From Ctena decussata (taxonomy: Eukaryota; Mollusca; Bivalvia; Lucinida; Lucinidae), in contig OZ022501.1 in NCBI GenBank assembly GCA_963989385.1, positions 100,152,502 to 100,216,501 on the forward strand: a DNA stretch of 64,000 nucleotides, given 5' to 3'. Every line of letters begins with the position of its first letter. The stretch's first letter is position 1. This document shows, piece by piece, positions 12,401 to 21,261 of the stretch. Both the position numbers and the translations under genes were made by a program. Below the pieces are notes generated by a model. It saw only the letters and a list, made by a program, of their open reading frames with translations. It ran no database searches and was not told where the DNA came from.

Positions 12401-12752
12401 CGTTAAAATGGCTATTACCAGTCGACTGGCAATAGCGATTTTAACGTAAAATCGCTATTGCCAGTCGACTGGCAATAGCCACTCCGAAAATAAAATCATT
12501 TACATGTATATTGTGTTGCTAGGTGACAGTTTCTGTTTCGAGGCTCTTACGTCATATGATATGATGGCAATGGAAGAATTTCAAGACTGTAGAGACGATG
12601 AAGGTCATCACCATGGTGAGGAAGGACAGGAGAATAATGGCGGACAAAGTGGCGGGTCCAAGAGCGAGAAGACACAGAAAGCAGAAATATTTAATCAGAT
12701 GATGAATCTTAAAACAATGTTAGGTCGATATACGTTGATAAAAAGAAAGTGA
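1363..12752 (+). CDS. TPMT-family methyltransferase, paralog 1 (exons 3-8, 5' end outside window)
   Basis: This split gene belongs to the thiopurine S-methyltransferase family of class I SAM-dependent methyltransferases, presumably cytosolic; its substrate in molluscs is unknown. Coding exons are 1363-1495, 2897-2949, 7220-7294, 8230-8315, 10729-10773 and 12523-12752. All junctions use GT/AG and the phases join without a break. Visible motifs in order: YEVVGTD (second strand of the SAM fold), RLYCCDV, CGAIVDSASITSIN (equivalent to the family's IWDRGALVAI), YVEHLISLM, a GPP-type segment GPPHSLPQ, and a C-terminal basic tail ending RYTLIKRK. With first exons like those of paralog 2, the protein would be about 273 residues, longer than human TPMT (245). 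The excess lies in a hydrophilic insertion in the last exon. No frame break is seen, so the gene is probably functional. Introns are full of repeats. Confidence 0.85.
1725..1840 (-). repeat. SINE body fragment
   Basis: This shares a body with the SINE at 6505-6700, for example the acagcatatg core and cctttcgctgc compared with cctttcgtcgc. The tRNA-like head is degraded here. Confidence 0.45.
2517..2800 (+). repeat. tRNA-headed SINE, full-length-like
   Basis: The tRNA-like head at 2519-2592 has an A box (GTGGCGCAGTCGGTAGCGCG) and a decayed B box (aatttgaaacc). The body contains ctttcgtggag, ttactggcgaa and actcagtactggtaaac-like words, and the 3' tail is acaacaacacaataacaac. A second, diverged copy is at 4415-4700. 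The anticodon stem and acceptor stem have mismatches, so it is not a tRNA gene. It lies in intron 3 of paralog 1. Confidence 0.75.
2897..2949 (+). CDS. Paralog 1 coding exon 4
   Basis: The 53-nt exon runs from acceptor ctag to donor GG/gtaaga and encodes SEDKRIRLYCCDVLKFS plus two bases of a Gly codon. It has the same length and phase as exon 4 of paralog 2, and corresponds to the family segment with an LYCC-type strand. Confidence 0.85.
4080..4250. repeat. Dispersed repeat with TTAAGACAGG motifs in both orientations
   Basis: The motif cttaagacagg occurs twice on the + strand (near 4126 and 4199) and inverted as cctgtcttaagg near 4082, with ggggtcacc and ggtgacccc pairing around 4094-4142. 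This looks like a short palindromic or MITE-type repeat, but its ends could not be set. Confidence 0.4.
4415..4700 (+). repeat. tRNA-headed SINE, diverged copy
   Basis: The body matches the SINE at 2517-2800 through ttctttcgtggag, agcgaaggaatgtg, cagtactggtaaac and gtgtagttaggtta. The head (cggtacctcggtcggaagcgtg, then gagtttgatcctcg) is a poorer tRNA match. It lies in intron 4 of paralog 1. Confidence 0.6.
5064..5112. repeat. C-rich then A-rich simple sequence
   Basis: A low-complexity tract of about 20 C with scattered A is followed by A-rich sequence. It has no coding content. Confidence 0.8.
6404..6452. repeat. (TC)n microsatellite
   Basis: A nearly pure TC dinucleotide run lies in intron 4 of paralog 1, beside a SINE. 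Confidence 0.9.
6505..6700 (-). repeat. tRNA-headed SINE, minus orientation
   Basis: On the minus strand the head at 6628-6700 has an A box (GTAGTCAAGTGGTTAGAG) and a near-perfect B box (CCAGTTCGAATTCC). The body extends to about 6505 and is shared with the fragment at 1725-1840. Confidence 0.65.
7220..7294 (+). CDS. Paralog 1 coding exon 5
   Basis: The 75-nt exon runs from acceptor atttcag to donor CCAAA/gtaagt. It completes a Gly codon, then encodes SVEGQCGAIVDSASITSIN and QDLP, leaving two bases of a Lys codon. Of 24 whole codons, 17 encode the same residue as in paralog 2. Here the donor region is single-copy, in contrast to paralog 2. Confidence 0.88.
8230..8315 (+). CDS. Paralog 1 coding exon 6
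   Basis: The 86-nt exon runs from acceptor tttgcag to donor CCCCG/gtaaga. After completing Lys it encodes YVEHLISLMTPN, then TVLFTAEFDENIYP and the first base of Gly. This matches the family's YADTMFSLL...YDPTKHPG segment, including the hydrophobic strand after the helix. Confidence 0.85.
8375..8610. mobile_element. MITE family M1, copy 1
   Basis: This 236-bp element has long terminal inverted repeats beginning GAGCCGCGACACGAGAAAAC and a near-palindromic interior (agcgcagactcagatca paired with tgatctgagtctgcgct). Two further copies are at 12118-12349 and 48880-49114. It sits only 59 bp after the exon 6 donor of paralog 1. No transposase is encoded. Confidence 0.85.
8736..8970 (-). repeat. 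Fragment of a dispersed CGTCCGTCC-bearing element
   Basis: On the minus strand this has a tract of degenerate CGTCCATCCGTC followed by unique sequence, and it resembles 38925-39150 on the + strand. An open frame across it is not considered a gene. Confidence 0.4.
9008..9190. repeat. 45-bp tandem array, about four copies
   Basis: The unit carries gaagttccccagcaaacagg followed by cgcagtttggtcaattttta. Copies are nearly identical, with starts near 9008, 9053, 9098 and 9143. The short minus-strand frame across it is an artefact of the repeat. Confidence 0.85.
9205..9790. repeat. Degenerate ~200-bp repeats with CAACGTTGA-type motifs
   Basis: Three diverged copies each pair an accgggaagcaacttt-like word with atttatatgaatatgt, separated by sequence rich in caacg and cgttga. 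This may be a decayed MITE cluster. Confidence 0.4.
10489..10599. mobile_element. Perfect 111-bp hairpin
   Basis: Two 54-nt arms (10489-10542 and 10546-10599) are exact reverse complements around a 3-nt loop. The ends read TCTGGGCCGC and GCGGCCCAGA. It lies 129 bp before exon 7 of paralog 1. A perfect stem implies very recent origin, a foldback transposon, or snap-back synthesis. Confidence 0.85.
10626..10662. repeat. (CT)n microsatellite
   Basis: A CT-rich dinucleotide run lies between the perfect hairpin and exon 7. Confidence 0.85.
10729..10773 (+). CDS. Paralog 1 coding exon 7
   Basis: The 45-nt exon runs from acceptor atttcag to donor TTTG/gtaagt. With the split Gly codon it reads GPPHSLPQSLIEDLF, matching the family's GPPFYVPHAEIERLFG segment. 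It was identified by family motif plus exact splice phase; the surrounding longer frame is not coding. Confidence 0.82.
12118..12349. mobile_element. MITE family M1, copy 2
   Basis: This has the same termini (GAGCCGCGA...TCGCGGCT) and the same agcgcagactcagatca core as copy 1, with more substitutions. It lies in the last intron of paralog 1, 173 bp before exon 8. Confidence 0.82.
12374..12473. repeat. 43-bp array of nested palindromes
   Basis: GCCAGTCGACTGGC occurs at 12374-12387 and 12460-12473, and with one change at 12417-12430. Between each pair is a second hairpin with 13-nt perfect arms. The arms are AATAGCCATTTTA in the first spacer and AATAGCGATTTTA in the second, each with the matching change in its partner arm. 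The 3-nt centres are CGT and ACG, which are inversions of each other. The array ends 49 bp before exon 8. Confidence 0.85.
12523..12752 (+). CDS. Paralog 1 terminal coding exon 8
   Basis: The exon runs from acceptor gctag (ending 12522) to a TGA at 12750-12752. It begins (G)DSFCFEALTSYDMMAMEEF, aligning with the family's ICNIRCLEKVDAFEERH. About 31 hydrophilic residues rich in Gly, Glu, Asn and His (DDEGHHHGEEGQENNGGQSG) follow, then NQMMNLKTMLGRYTLIKRK, which matches the family end LFEKLYLLTEK. The insertion accounts for the extra length over human TPMT. No clear AATAAA lies close downstream. Confidence 0.85.
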
Positions 12753-13926
12753 AGTCTCAGAATATGCAGATCATAAACGAGATTTTTCTATAAACTATTA
12801 CGTGCCATGTGACATTTGTTCGAAAGTGTTCTTATTTGATAACACAACTATTTTATACGATGTATTTATATGTGTAGTCTACCAGAACAAAATAATATAC
12901 TTGAAGACGTATATTGTTAGTTTTTATCGTCTTTTATTTCGGTTAAATTGGTAGCAAGAAGAAGCGCTCTAAAATGGGAAGAAATCATCTTGACTAGTTA
13001 GGAAAAAAGTTTCTTTGACAAAGTGAGTTTGTCATAGAAAATATGCTCATGTGAATGGAAATATTTGACAAATTTATATGATAAAGTTTATTTGACAAAC
13101 AATTTTTTCTGTGTGAATAGAAAGTGTGCCATTGATATCCAACAAAGAAATAAGCCGATATAGATATGGAAAGAAAACTTTACTCAAAATCAATCCAGTC
13201 TGATTTTGAACAAAGTATATTTAACATAGAAAATGTATGTGGCATAGTAGGTAGGCCATCAACACGGGTTAATAAGTTCTATAAAAGGGTTATCCTTTGG
13301 AAGCAAGGATCACACCAAAGGACTGAAAACTGTCGAGTGTACAAGTTTTCTGGGCCAGACTAGCTAGTTTCGGCCAATTAGGCCTCATCAGTGACCCTCA
13401 AATGTTTTTAAAGTTCTACAATAGAATCAATGATCCCAAAGGACTAGAAAATAAAATCTACACTATGAGTTTATTTGTCCAATCTTTGGTCATGTGTTTA
13501 CTGCAGCGTATGGTCCTTTGCCTAAGTTTATTCAGTAAAGATTCTTTGTCATATTTTTCTTTTACATGCAGTTTAATCCGTCTGAACGCAAAGTACTTGA
13601 AAAAGTCTTTATGCCGTAGGTTCTGTGACAAAGAAACTTTACTCCTATGAACGAAGCTAAATTCTCTATAATAATTATCATCTAAGCAGACATCAAAACA
13701 CACGACCTAAGAGTCGTACGGTCGTAGACGACAGTACATTTAGCAGCTGCCCCAAAGCCAGTTAGTAAACAATGCAAGCTTATGCTTTGTGGAGAGGCTT
13801 ACTGATAGACAAATCTGTTTGTACGAGCTTCGTGCTGACGCGATTTGTTAAACGCGAAACAAAATGTGTAAAGCGTAATTGTTGGCAGTGATTTTTTTGT
13901 TGTTGTTTTTCACGCCTCTCAAAATA
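12753..13926. other. Downstream flank of paralog 1, nothing recognised
   Basis: AT-rich sequence probably holds the 3' UTR and then intergenic DNA. Motifs such as tttgacaaa recur near 13010-13100, but there is no clear array or coding exon. Overlapping short frames on both strands have no family signature. Confidence 0.4.
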
Positions 13927-14004
13927 AGCTCACCTGTCAAGGTGAGCTTATAGTATAGCCTTGTTCCGTCGTCGGCGTCGGCGCCGTCGGCATCCACACT
14001 TTTA

Positions 14005-15433
14005 AACATCTTCTTCTCTGAAACCACTAGGCGGATTGAAGCCAAATTTCATATGGAGCCTTAACAGGATAGGGAAACGAAAGTTTGTATATTTGGCCCA
14101 GGTCACATGACCAAGATGGCTGCCATGCCCATATATAGTGAAACCTTTAAAAATCTTCTTCTCCAGAACAAAACGCCCGATTGCCTTGAAACTTGCTATG
14201 TAGCATCTTGGACTTTAGTACTACAAAATTGATATAAATCATGACCTTGGGTTGACCATGACCTATTTTATGGCAAGGTCAACAAATTTGGTCCCTTAGG
14301 CTTTTGAATGGGAAAATCTGAAAAAGTGCATTTTTCTGTTGCTTTTGTGCTCTGTGATATGGTAATCAATTTCAACACCTATGGATATTATAGGTCAAGG
14401 TCATTTAGTGACCTTGACCAAAGGTCATTTGTCCATTGGGTGTCAATATTTTCATTGGGCCGATTGAAGCCAACTTGCTTATAGAGTCTTAACAGGATTG
14501 GGGAACGATAATTTATATATTTGGCCCAGGTCACGTGACCAGGATGGCTACCATGCCCATATATGGTAAAAACCTTAAAAAATCTTCTCCAGAACCACTA
14601 CGCTGATTGCCTTGAAACTTGGTATATAGCATCTTAAACTTTAGTACTACAAAATTTATATAAATCATGACCTTGGGTTGAACTTGACTTATTTTATGGC
14701 AAGGTCAAATTTGGTCCCGTAGGCTTTTGAATGGCAAAATCTGAAAAAGTGCATTTTTCTGTTGCTTTTGTGCTCTGTGATATGGAAATGTGGTCAGTTT
14801 CCACACCTATGGATATGAGAGGTCCAGGTCATTTAATGACCTTAATCAAAGGTCATTTGTCCATTGGGTGTCAATATTTTCATTGGGCCGATTGAAGCCA
14901 AATTGCTTATAGAGTCTTAACAGGATTGGGGAACGATAATTTATATATTTGGCCCAGGTCACGTGACCAAGATGGCTACCATGCCCATATATGGTAAAAA
15001 CCTTAAAAAATCTTCTTCTCCATCACCACTGGGCTGATTGCCTTGAAACTTGGTATATAGCATCTTAAACTTTAGCACTACAAAATTTATATAAATCATG
15101 ACCTTGGGTTGACCTTGGCTTATTTTATGGCAAGGTCAAATTTGGTCCCGTAGGCTTTTGAATGGGAAAATCTGAAAAAGTGCATTTTTCTGTTGCTTTT
15201 GTGCTCTGTGATATGGAAATGTGGTCAGTTTCCACACCTATGGATATGAGAGGTCCAGGTCATTTAATGACCTTAATCAAAGGTCATTTGTCCATTGGGT
15301 GTCAATATTTTCATTGGGCCGATTGAAGCCAAATTGCTTATAGAGTCTTAACAGGATTGGGGAACGATAATTTATATATTTGGCCCAGGTCACGTGACCA
15401 AGATGGCTACCATGCCCATATATGGTAAAAACC

Positions 15434-15464
<31 letters not shown>

Positions 15465-16165
15465 TGATTGCCTTGAAACTTGGTATATAGCATCTTAAAC
15501 TTTAGCACTACAAAATTTATATAAATCATGACCTTGGGTTGACCTTGGCTTATTTTATGGCAAGGTCAAATTTGGTCCCGTAGGCTTTTGAATGGGAAAA
15601 TCTTAAAAAGTGCATTTTTCTGTTGCTTTTGTGCTCTGTGATATGGAAATGTGGTCAGTTTCCACACCTATGGATATGAGAGGTCCAGGTCATTTAATGA
15701 CCTTAATCAAAGGTCATTTGTCCATTGGGTGTCATCATTTTTAAACATCTTCTCCTCAGAAACCATAGGGCTGATTGAAGCCAAATTTCATATAAAGACT
15801 TAACAGGATGTGAGAGTGATAGTTTATGTATTTGGCCCAGGTCATATGGCCAAGATGGCCGCCATGCTCATATATGGTAAAAACCTTAAAAAATCTTCTT
15901 CTCAAGAACCACTAGGCCGATTGCCTTGAAACTTGGTATGTAGCATCATGGACTCTAGTACTACAAAGTATATATAAATAATGACCTTAGGTTGACCTTG
16001 ACATATTTTATGGCAAGGTCAAATTTGGTCCCTTAGACTTTTGAATGGGAAAAGATGAGAAATTGCATTTTTCTGTTGCTATTGAGCTCTGTGATATGGA
16101 AATGCAGTCAACTTCAACCTCTATAAATACTAGAGGTCAAGGTCATTTAGTGATTTTAAAGAAAT
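14005..16165. repeat. ~430-bp tandem repeats with TGACCTTGACC motifs
   Basis: About five copies, the middle ones nearly identical (anchors ttcattgggc at 14451, 14879 and 15310), each carry ggcccaggtcacgtgacc, gaccttgggttgacc and aaggtcatttgtcc. Inverted, diverged copies of the same unit occupy 17097-18278 and 20936-21060. Confidence 0.85.
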
Positions 16166-16180
16166 GGCCATGGTGGAACA

Positions 16181-16742
16181 GTTTACACACTCACTATTCA
16201 ATCCTATAGAATTGCAGCATGTTTATTAGCCTGCCTGAGCCGAAAGCTTGCATTTTGGCCATTTGACCTGAGCATATACTGGCAGGTGAGCGATCGTTGC
16301 CCTTGGGCGACTTGTTTTTCTTCGTTATGTCCTGATTACCATGACAGCTTACGAGGAAGAACTGGGCAGCGTCAAATTTTGTTCTGTTCTGTTCAATTCT
16401 CGTATCGACGTTACCCAAGTGGCTCAACGGTACGTAACCATAGTATCGACGTTACCCAAGTGGCTCAACGGTACGTAACCATAGTGGTTACGTACCGTTG
16501 AGCCACTTGGGTAACGTCGATACGAGAATTGAACAGAACAGAACAAAATTTGACGCTGCCCAGTTCTTCCTCGTAAGCTGTCATGGTAATCAGGACATAA
16601 CGAAGAAAAACAAGTCGCCCAAGGGCAACGATCGCTCACCTGCCAGTATATGCTCAGGTCAAATGGCCAAAATGCAAGCTTTCGGCTCAGGCAGGCTAAT
16701 AAACATGCTGCAATTCTATAGGATTGAATAGTGAGTGTAAAC
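16181..16742. repeat. ~560-bp near-perfect palindrome
   Basis: The left arm from 16187 and the right arm ending at 16738 are exact reverse complements over about 250 bp each. At the centre the left arm alone has a 41-bp tandem duplication (from tatcgacgttacccaag to gtaaccatag). A 2-nt bulge allows pairing to continue to 16181 and 16742. The same sequence occurs once more, diverged, at 16955-17095. The mirrored frames on both strands are artefacts of the palindrome. Confidence 0.85.
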
Positions 16743-17096
16743 ACAAGTCTTTATGAAGTTGCAAACAACAAAGACTCCAACCAGCGTGAGTCCGCGCAGG
16801 TCTTATTGTGCCTGTGATTCATGATGTACGTGCGAGCAGTAGACTCTGGTCAGACTGAGTGAAGGTACAGGCTGGTGTGAGTGTTTGCTGGTTGCAGGTG
16901 CGTTAAGTGCGACTTAGTCTTTAAAGTTTCGATGCAATGATTGTGTCTTACAAAACAAGTCGCCCAAGGGCAACGATGGCTCACCTGCCAGAATATGCTC
17001 AGGTCAAGTGGCTAAAATGTAAGCTTTGGGCTCAGGTAGGCTAATACCAAGGCTGCAATTCTATAGGATTGGATGGTGAGTGTGTAAACTGTTCTA

Positions 17097-17352
17097 CTAC
17101 GGCCACTTCTATAAAATCACTAAATGACCTTGACCTCTTGTATTCATAGAGGTTGAAGTTGACTGAATTTCCGTATCACAGAGCTCAATAGCAACAGAAA
17201 AAATGCACTTTTTAATCTTTTCCCATTCAAAAGCCTAAGAGATCAAATTTGACCTTGCCATAGAATAGGTCAAGGTCAATCCAAGGTCATCATTTATATA
17301 AACTTTGTAGTACTAGAGTCCATGATGATACATACCAAGTTTCAAGGCAATC

Positions 17353-17384
<32 letters not shown>

Positions 17385-18278
17385 GGTTTCTACCATATGT
17401 GGGCATGGCAGCCATCTTGGTCATGTGACCTGGATAAAAAGTTTATAAACGTTTGTGTCTGTATCCTGTTAAGGCTCTGTATGAAATTTGGCTTCAATCA
17501 GCCCAGTGATTTCTGAGGAGAAGTCCTTTGAAAATGTTGACGATGGACGAAGACGACAATGACCTTGACCTTTAGTATTCATAATGGTTGACGATGACTG
17601 GATTTGCATATCACAGAGCACAATAGTAACAGAAACATGCACTTTTTCAGCTTTTCTCATTCAAAAGCCTTAGGGACCAAATTTAACCTCTCGGAAAAAT
17701 AGGTCAAGGTCAACCTAAGGTCATCTTTTATATAAACTTTGTAGTACTGGGGTCCAAGATGCTACATACCAAGTTTCAAGGCAATCGGCCTAGTGGTTCT
17801 GGAGAAGAAGGTTTTTAAGGTTTTTACCGTATATGGGCATGGCGGCCATCTTGGTCATGTGACCAGGGCCTTATATATAAACTTTCGTTCTCCTATCCTG
17901 TTAAGTTTCTATATGAAATTTTGCTTCAATCGGCCTAATGGTTTCTGAGGAGAAGGTGTTTGAAAATGTTGACACCCAATGGACAAATGACCTTTAGTCA
18001 AGGTCACTAAATGAGCTTGACCTCTAATATCCATAGGTGTTGAAATTGACTACATTTCCATATCACAGAGCACAACGGCAACAGAAAAATGCACTTTTTC
18101 ATCTTTTCCCATTCAAAAGCCTAAGGGATCAAATTTGACCTTGCCATAGAATAGGTCAAGGTCAAACCAAGGTCATCATTTATATAAACTTTGTAGTACT
18201 AGAGTCCATGATGCTACTTACCAAGTTTCAATGCAATCGACCCAGTGGTTCTGGAGAAGAAGATTTTTCAAGGTTTTT
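17097..18278. repeat. Inverted copies of the ~430-bp unit
   Basis: This is the reverse complement of the sequence before 16180, with two to three diverged units (aaggtcaacctaaggtcat, catcttggtcatgtgacc). Together with 14005-16165 it makes the core a large inverted repeat. Confidence 0.75.
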
Positions 18279-20936
18279 AGCTCACCTGAGCCGAAGGCTC
18301 ACAAGGTGAGCTTATAGTATAGGCTTGGTCCGTCGTCCGTCCTGCGTCGTACGTGGTACGTCCACACTTTTGAATATTAATATCTGCTAAAGTAGCTGGC
18401 CAATCTTGATCAAATTTTACGTGTAGCATTGTTGGGGTTGGGGATTGATTGCTTATAGTTTTGGAACAGATTGGTTTAAAACTGTGGTTACCATGGCAAC
18501 AAAAAGGTCCTATAGGCTCATAATGGAGAAAATGTTGTCCGGCCCTAGCTTCTTCAATTTTGATTGCAACTCCTTGTAACTTGCAGGTATCCAGGACAGC
18601 CAAAACATCTCGGACCAGTTCGAATTTGGGTCAGGTTGGATCATTGTTGTCAGAGTTACTTGCCCTTGAGCGATAAAATATTTTCCCATAGACTTATAAT
18701 GGGAAAATGATGTCCGGGCCCTAGCTTCTTCATTTATGATCGCAACTCCTTGAAACTTGCAGGTATTCTAGACAGCTAAAACATCTCGGACCAGTTCGAA
18801 TTTGGGCCAGGCTGGATCATTCTTTTTAGAGTTACTTGCCCTTGAGCGATAAAATATTTTCCCATCGACATATAATGGGAAAATGTTGTCCAGGCTATAG
18901 CTCCATCATTTTTGATCGCAGCTCCTTGAAACTTGCAGGTATCCAGGACAGCCAAAACATCTCAGACCTTTTCTACTGTGGGCAAGGTTGGATTATCCCC
19001 TTGCACAAGGAAGTTATGGAGGGGATATAGGGGCTGTCCTGTACGTATGTATGTATGTACATTTGTTAACATTTTGTCCTCGGTCTACATGTAGCTACCT
19101 CATTTATTAACCGATTTTGATGTAACTTCACACAAGTATTGGGTATGACATTACCTCGAACGAGTTTACGTTTCAGCATGATGGGGTCAAGGTCACAATC
19201 AGAGTGGCAATTTTTAGCAAAAACTTTGTCATCGCTCTAGCGTCATCATTTATGGACCGATTTCGATTTAACTTCCCATAAGTGATTAGTATGGCAATAT
19301 CTTGGACAAGGTCGCTTTTTAACATTCTGGGGCAAGGTCAAGGTCACAATGGCTATTTATAGAAAAAACTTTGTCATTGCTGAAGCGCCTTGATTTGTGG
19401 ACCAAATTCGATTTAATTTCACACAAATGTTTAGTATGACAATATCTTGAATAAGTTCATTTTTCAGCACCCTAAGGTCAATGTCAATGTCACAGTGGCT
19501 ATTTTTAGAAAAAAAAAGTTTTGTCATCGCTCTGGTGACTTCATTTATGGACCGATTTCTACTGTACTTCACACAAGTGATAAGTATGGCAATATCTTTG
19601 ACAAGAATGCATTTCAGCATTCAAGGTCAAGGTCACAGTGGCTATTTTTAGAAAAACTTTGTCATCGCTCTAGCGCCTTCATTTGTGGACCGAATTTAAT
19701 TTTAGTATGACAATATCTTAGACAAGTTCGCGTTTCAACGTTGTGGGGTCAAGGTCATGGTCACAGTAACTATTTTTAGAAAAAAACTTTGTCATCGCTC
19801 TAGCGCCTTCATTTATGGACTGATTTTGTTTAACTTTACACAAATGTTTAGTATGACAATATCTTGAACAAGTTTGCGTTTCTGCATTCTAGGGTCAAGG
19901 TCATAGTTGCTGTTTTTAGAAAAACTTTGTCGTCCCTCTGGCGACTTCATTTATGGACCAATTTTCATTCAACTTTGCAAAAATGTTTAGTATGACATTA
20001 TCTTTGACAAGTTCTCATTTCAGCATTCTAGGGCTAAGACAAGGTCACAGGGGCTATTTTTACTGTCAGTGCAATTATCTCACCTTCCTCGTAAGCTTAT
20101 TCTGTGACAAACAGGTAGGCTGAATTTTTCAATTACACCGTATGTGCTGTCCGCAAAGTTTCCTTTGTCTTTGATCAGCAACGACTAAAACAAGTTGCCG
20201 ATTGTGATGAAACAATAATCTCGTATAATATGAACTTGATATTGGTTTGCATAAGAATACGCAGAATTTAGAGTATAAAGATTTAGATGTTTCTGAGGAC
20301 GCCTTCAAGTACATTAAAATAGGCTACTACTGACGACTCTAAGATATTTCACTATGATGGCGGTCTAGCACGTGCTCAAGTTCGGTTAAACGATATGTAA
20401 ATTTTATAAACGTTTATCACGTACACACGAACCGTTAACGTTTATCCGTGTTCACTTAGAAGCCCTAGGCGTAAGTAGCGGCACTATTCAGATGAAAGCG
20501 GTGCAGGTCAAAAATTATGTCACTAGGTCAAATCTTAGAAAATCTTAGAACAATCTTGTGTACACTCTAGAGGGCACTGTTTTTATCCAATTCATGAAAC
20601 TTAGTCAGACTGTTTATTTTAATGAAATCTAGGGCAGGTTTGTAAGTGGGTCATGTCAGGTCAAAAACTAGGTCACTAAATCAGATATGAGAAAAGTTGT
20701 TCCGAATATTTATCTCTATATACTTTAGGACAAGGTGCTCTAGTGACTTCCTTTATTAACCAGTTTTGTTACCAGTATAACTTCACAGCTATATTGGATT
20801 TGTTCGACAGCAAAATCTGCACTCTTCTAAAACCACTGGTTTAAAATTTGTAACAAATTAGTGAAGTGACAAAATGTGTCTGTTGACAGTAAGATGTCAG
20901 GTGAGCTACAGGACCATTGGTCCTCTTGTTAACATA
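18279..20936. mobile_element. Second hairpin-ended element nested in the first
   Basis: It opens with AGCTCACCT, GAGCC, a GAA triloop, GGCTC and AGGTGAGCT, which form one long stem. It closes with aggtgagct, then the hairpin aggaccattggtcct, then cttgtt. Inside are three ~150-bp units (kataatgggaaaatg, tagcttcatc, cttgaaacttgcaggta) and about seven degenerate 146-bp satellite units at 19060-20060. A related element lies at 53910-57190. It has no coding capacity. Confidence 0.65.
19060..20060. repeat. 146-bp satellite, degenerate block
   Basis: About seven units each contain aaaactttgtcatcgctcta, a gaccgatttt word, gacaatatctt and gtcaaggtcac. These are the same family as the cleaner block at 54841-56540. 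Confidence 0.75.
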
Positions 20937-21141
20937 TATGAGCATGGCGGCCATCTTGGTCATGTGACCTGGGTCAAATATATAAACTTTTGTTCCCCCC
21001 TCCTGTTTAGGCTCCATATGAAATTTGACTTCAGTTGGCCTAGTGGTTTCTGAGGAGAAGATGTTTAAATGTGTGGACGACGCCGACGACAACGGACGAC
21101 GGACCATGGCTATACTATAAGCTCACCTTGACAGGTGAGCT

Positions 21142-21261
21142 AAAATAGCTGTGATTTTATCTTAGGAAGACTGTACGCTGAACCTGTGTCTGAGGTAGAC
21201 CGAACACTGTGATTTTGTCTTAGAAAATCTGTTGGCTATGATTAAATCCTAAAAAAGGCTG
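21142..21261. repeat. Left part of a degenerate ~30-bp repeat tract
   Basis: Words such as ctgtgattttgtcttagga and gctgtacgctga recur. The tract resumes at 22868, 23408 and 25760, so the elements between were inserted into it. Confidence 0.65.

Larger units (their letters stand above)
13927..21141. mobile_element. 7.2-kb composite element with hairpin termini
   Basis: Both ends carry AGCTCACCTGTCAAGGTGAG in inverted orientation, followed by CTTATAGTATAGCC and then a shared ~90 bp ending near catatggagcc. The extreme ends fold on themselves (AGCTCACCT, GTCA loop, AGGTGAGCT). AAAATA flanks both sides, consistent with a 6-bp target duplication. The interior holds a ~430-bp direct repeat array, a palindromic core and an inserted second element. 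It has no transposase or reverse transcriptase frame, so the element is non-autonomous or a nest of several. Confidence 0.7.

Noticed and set aside
16194..16744. Two nearly identical 77-residue proteins on opposite strands
   Set aside because: They are mirror images created by the palindrome at 16181-16742.
18279..20936. A classical Helitron
   Set aside because: Subterminal hairpins exist, but the expected TC start and CTRR end next to the 3' hairpin could not be matched with confidence.
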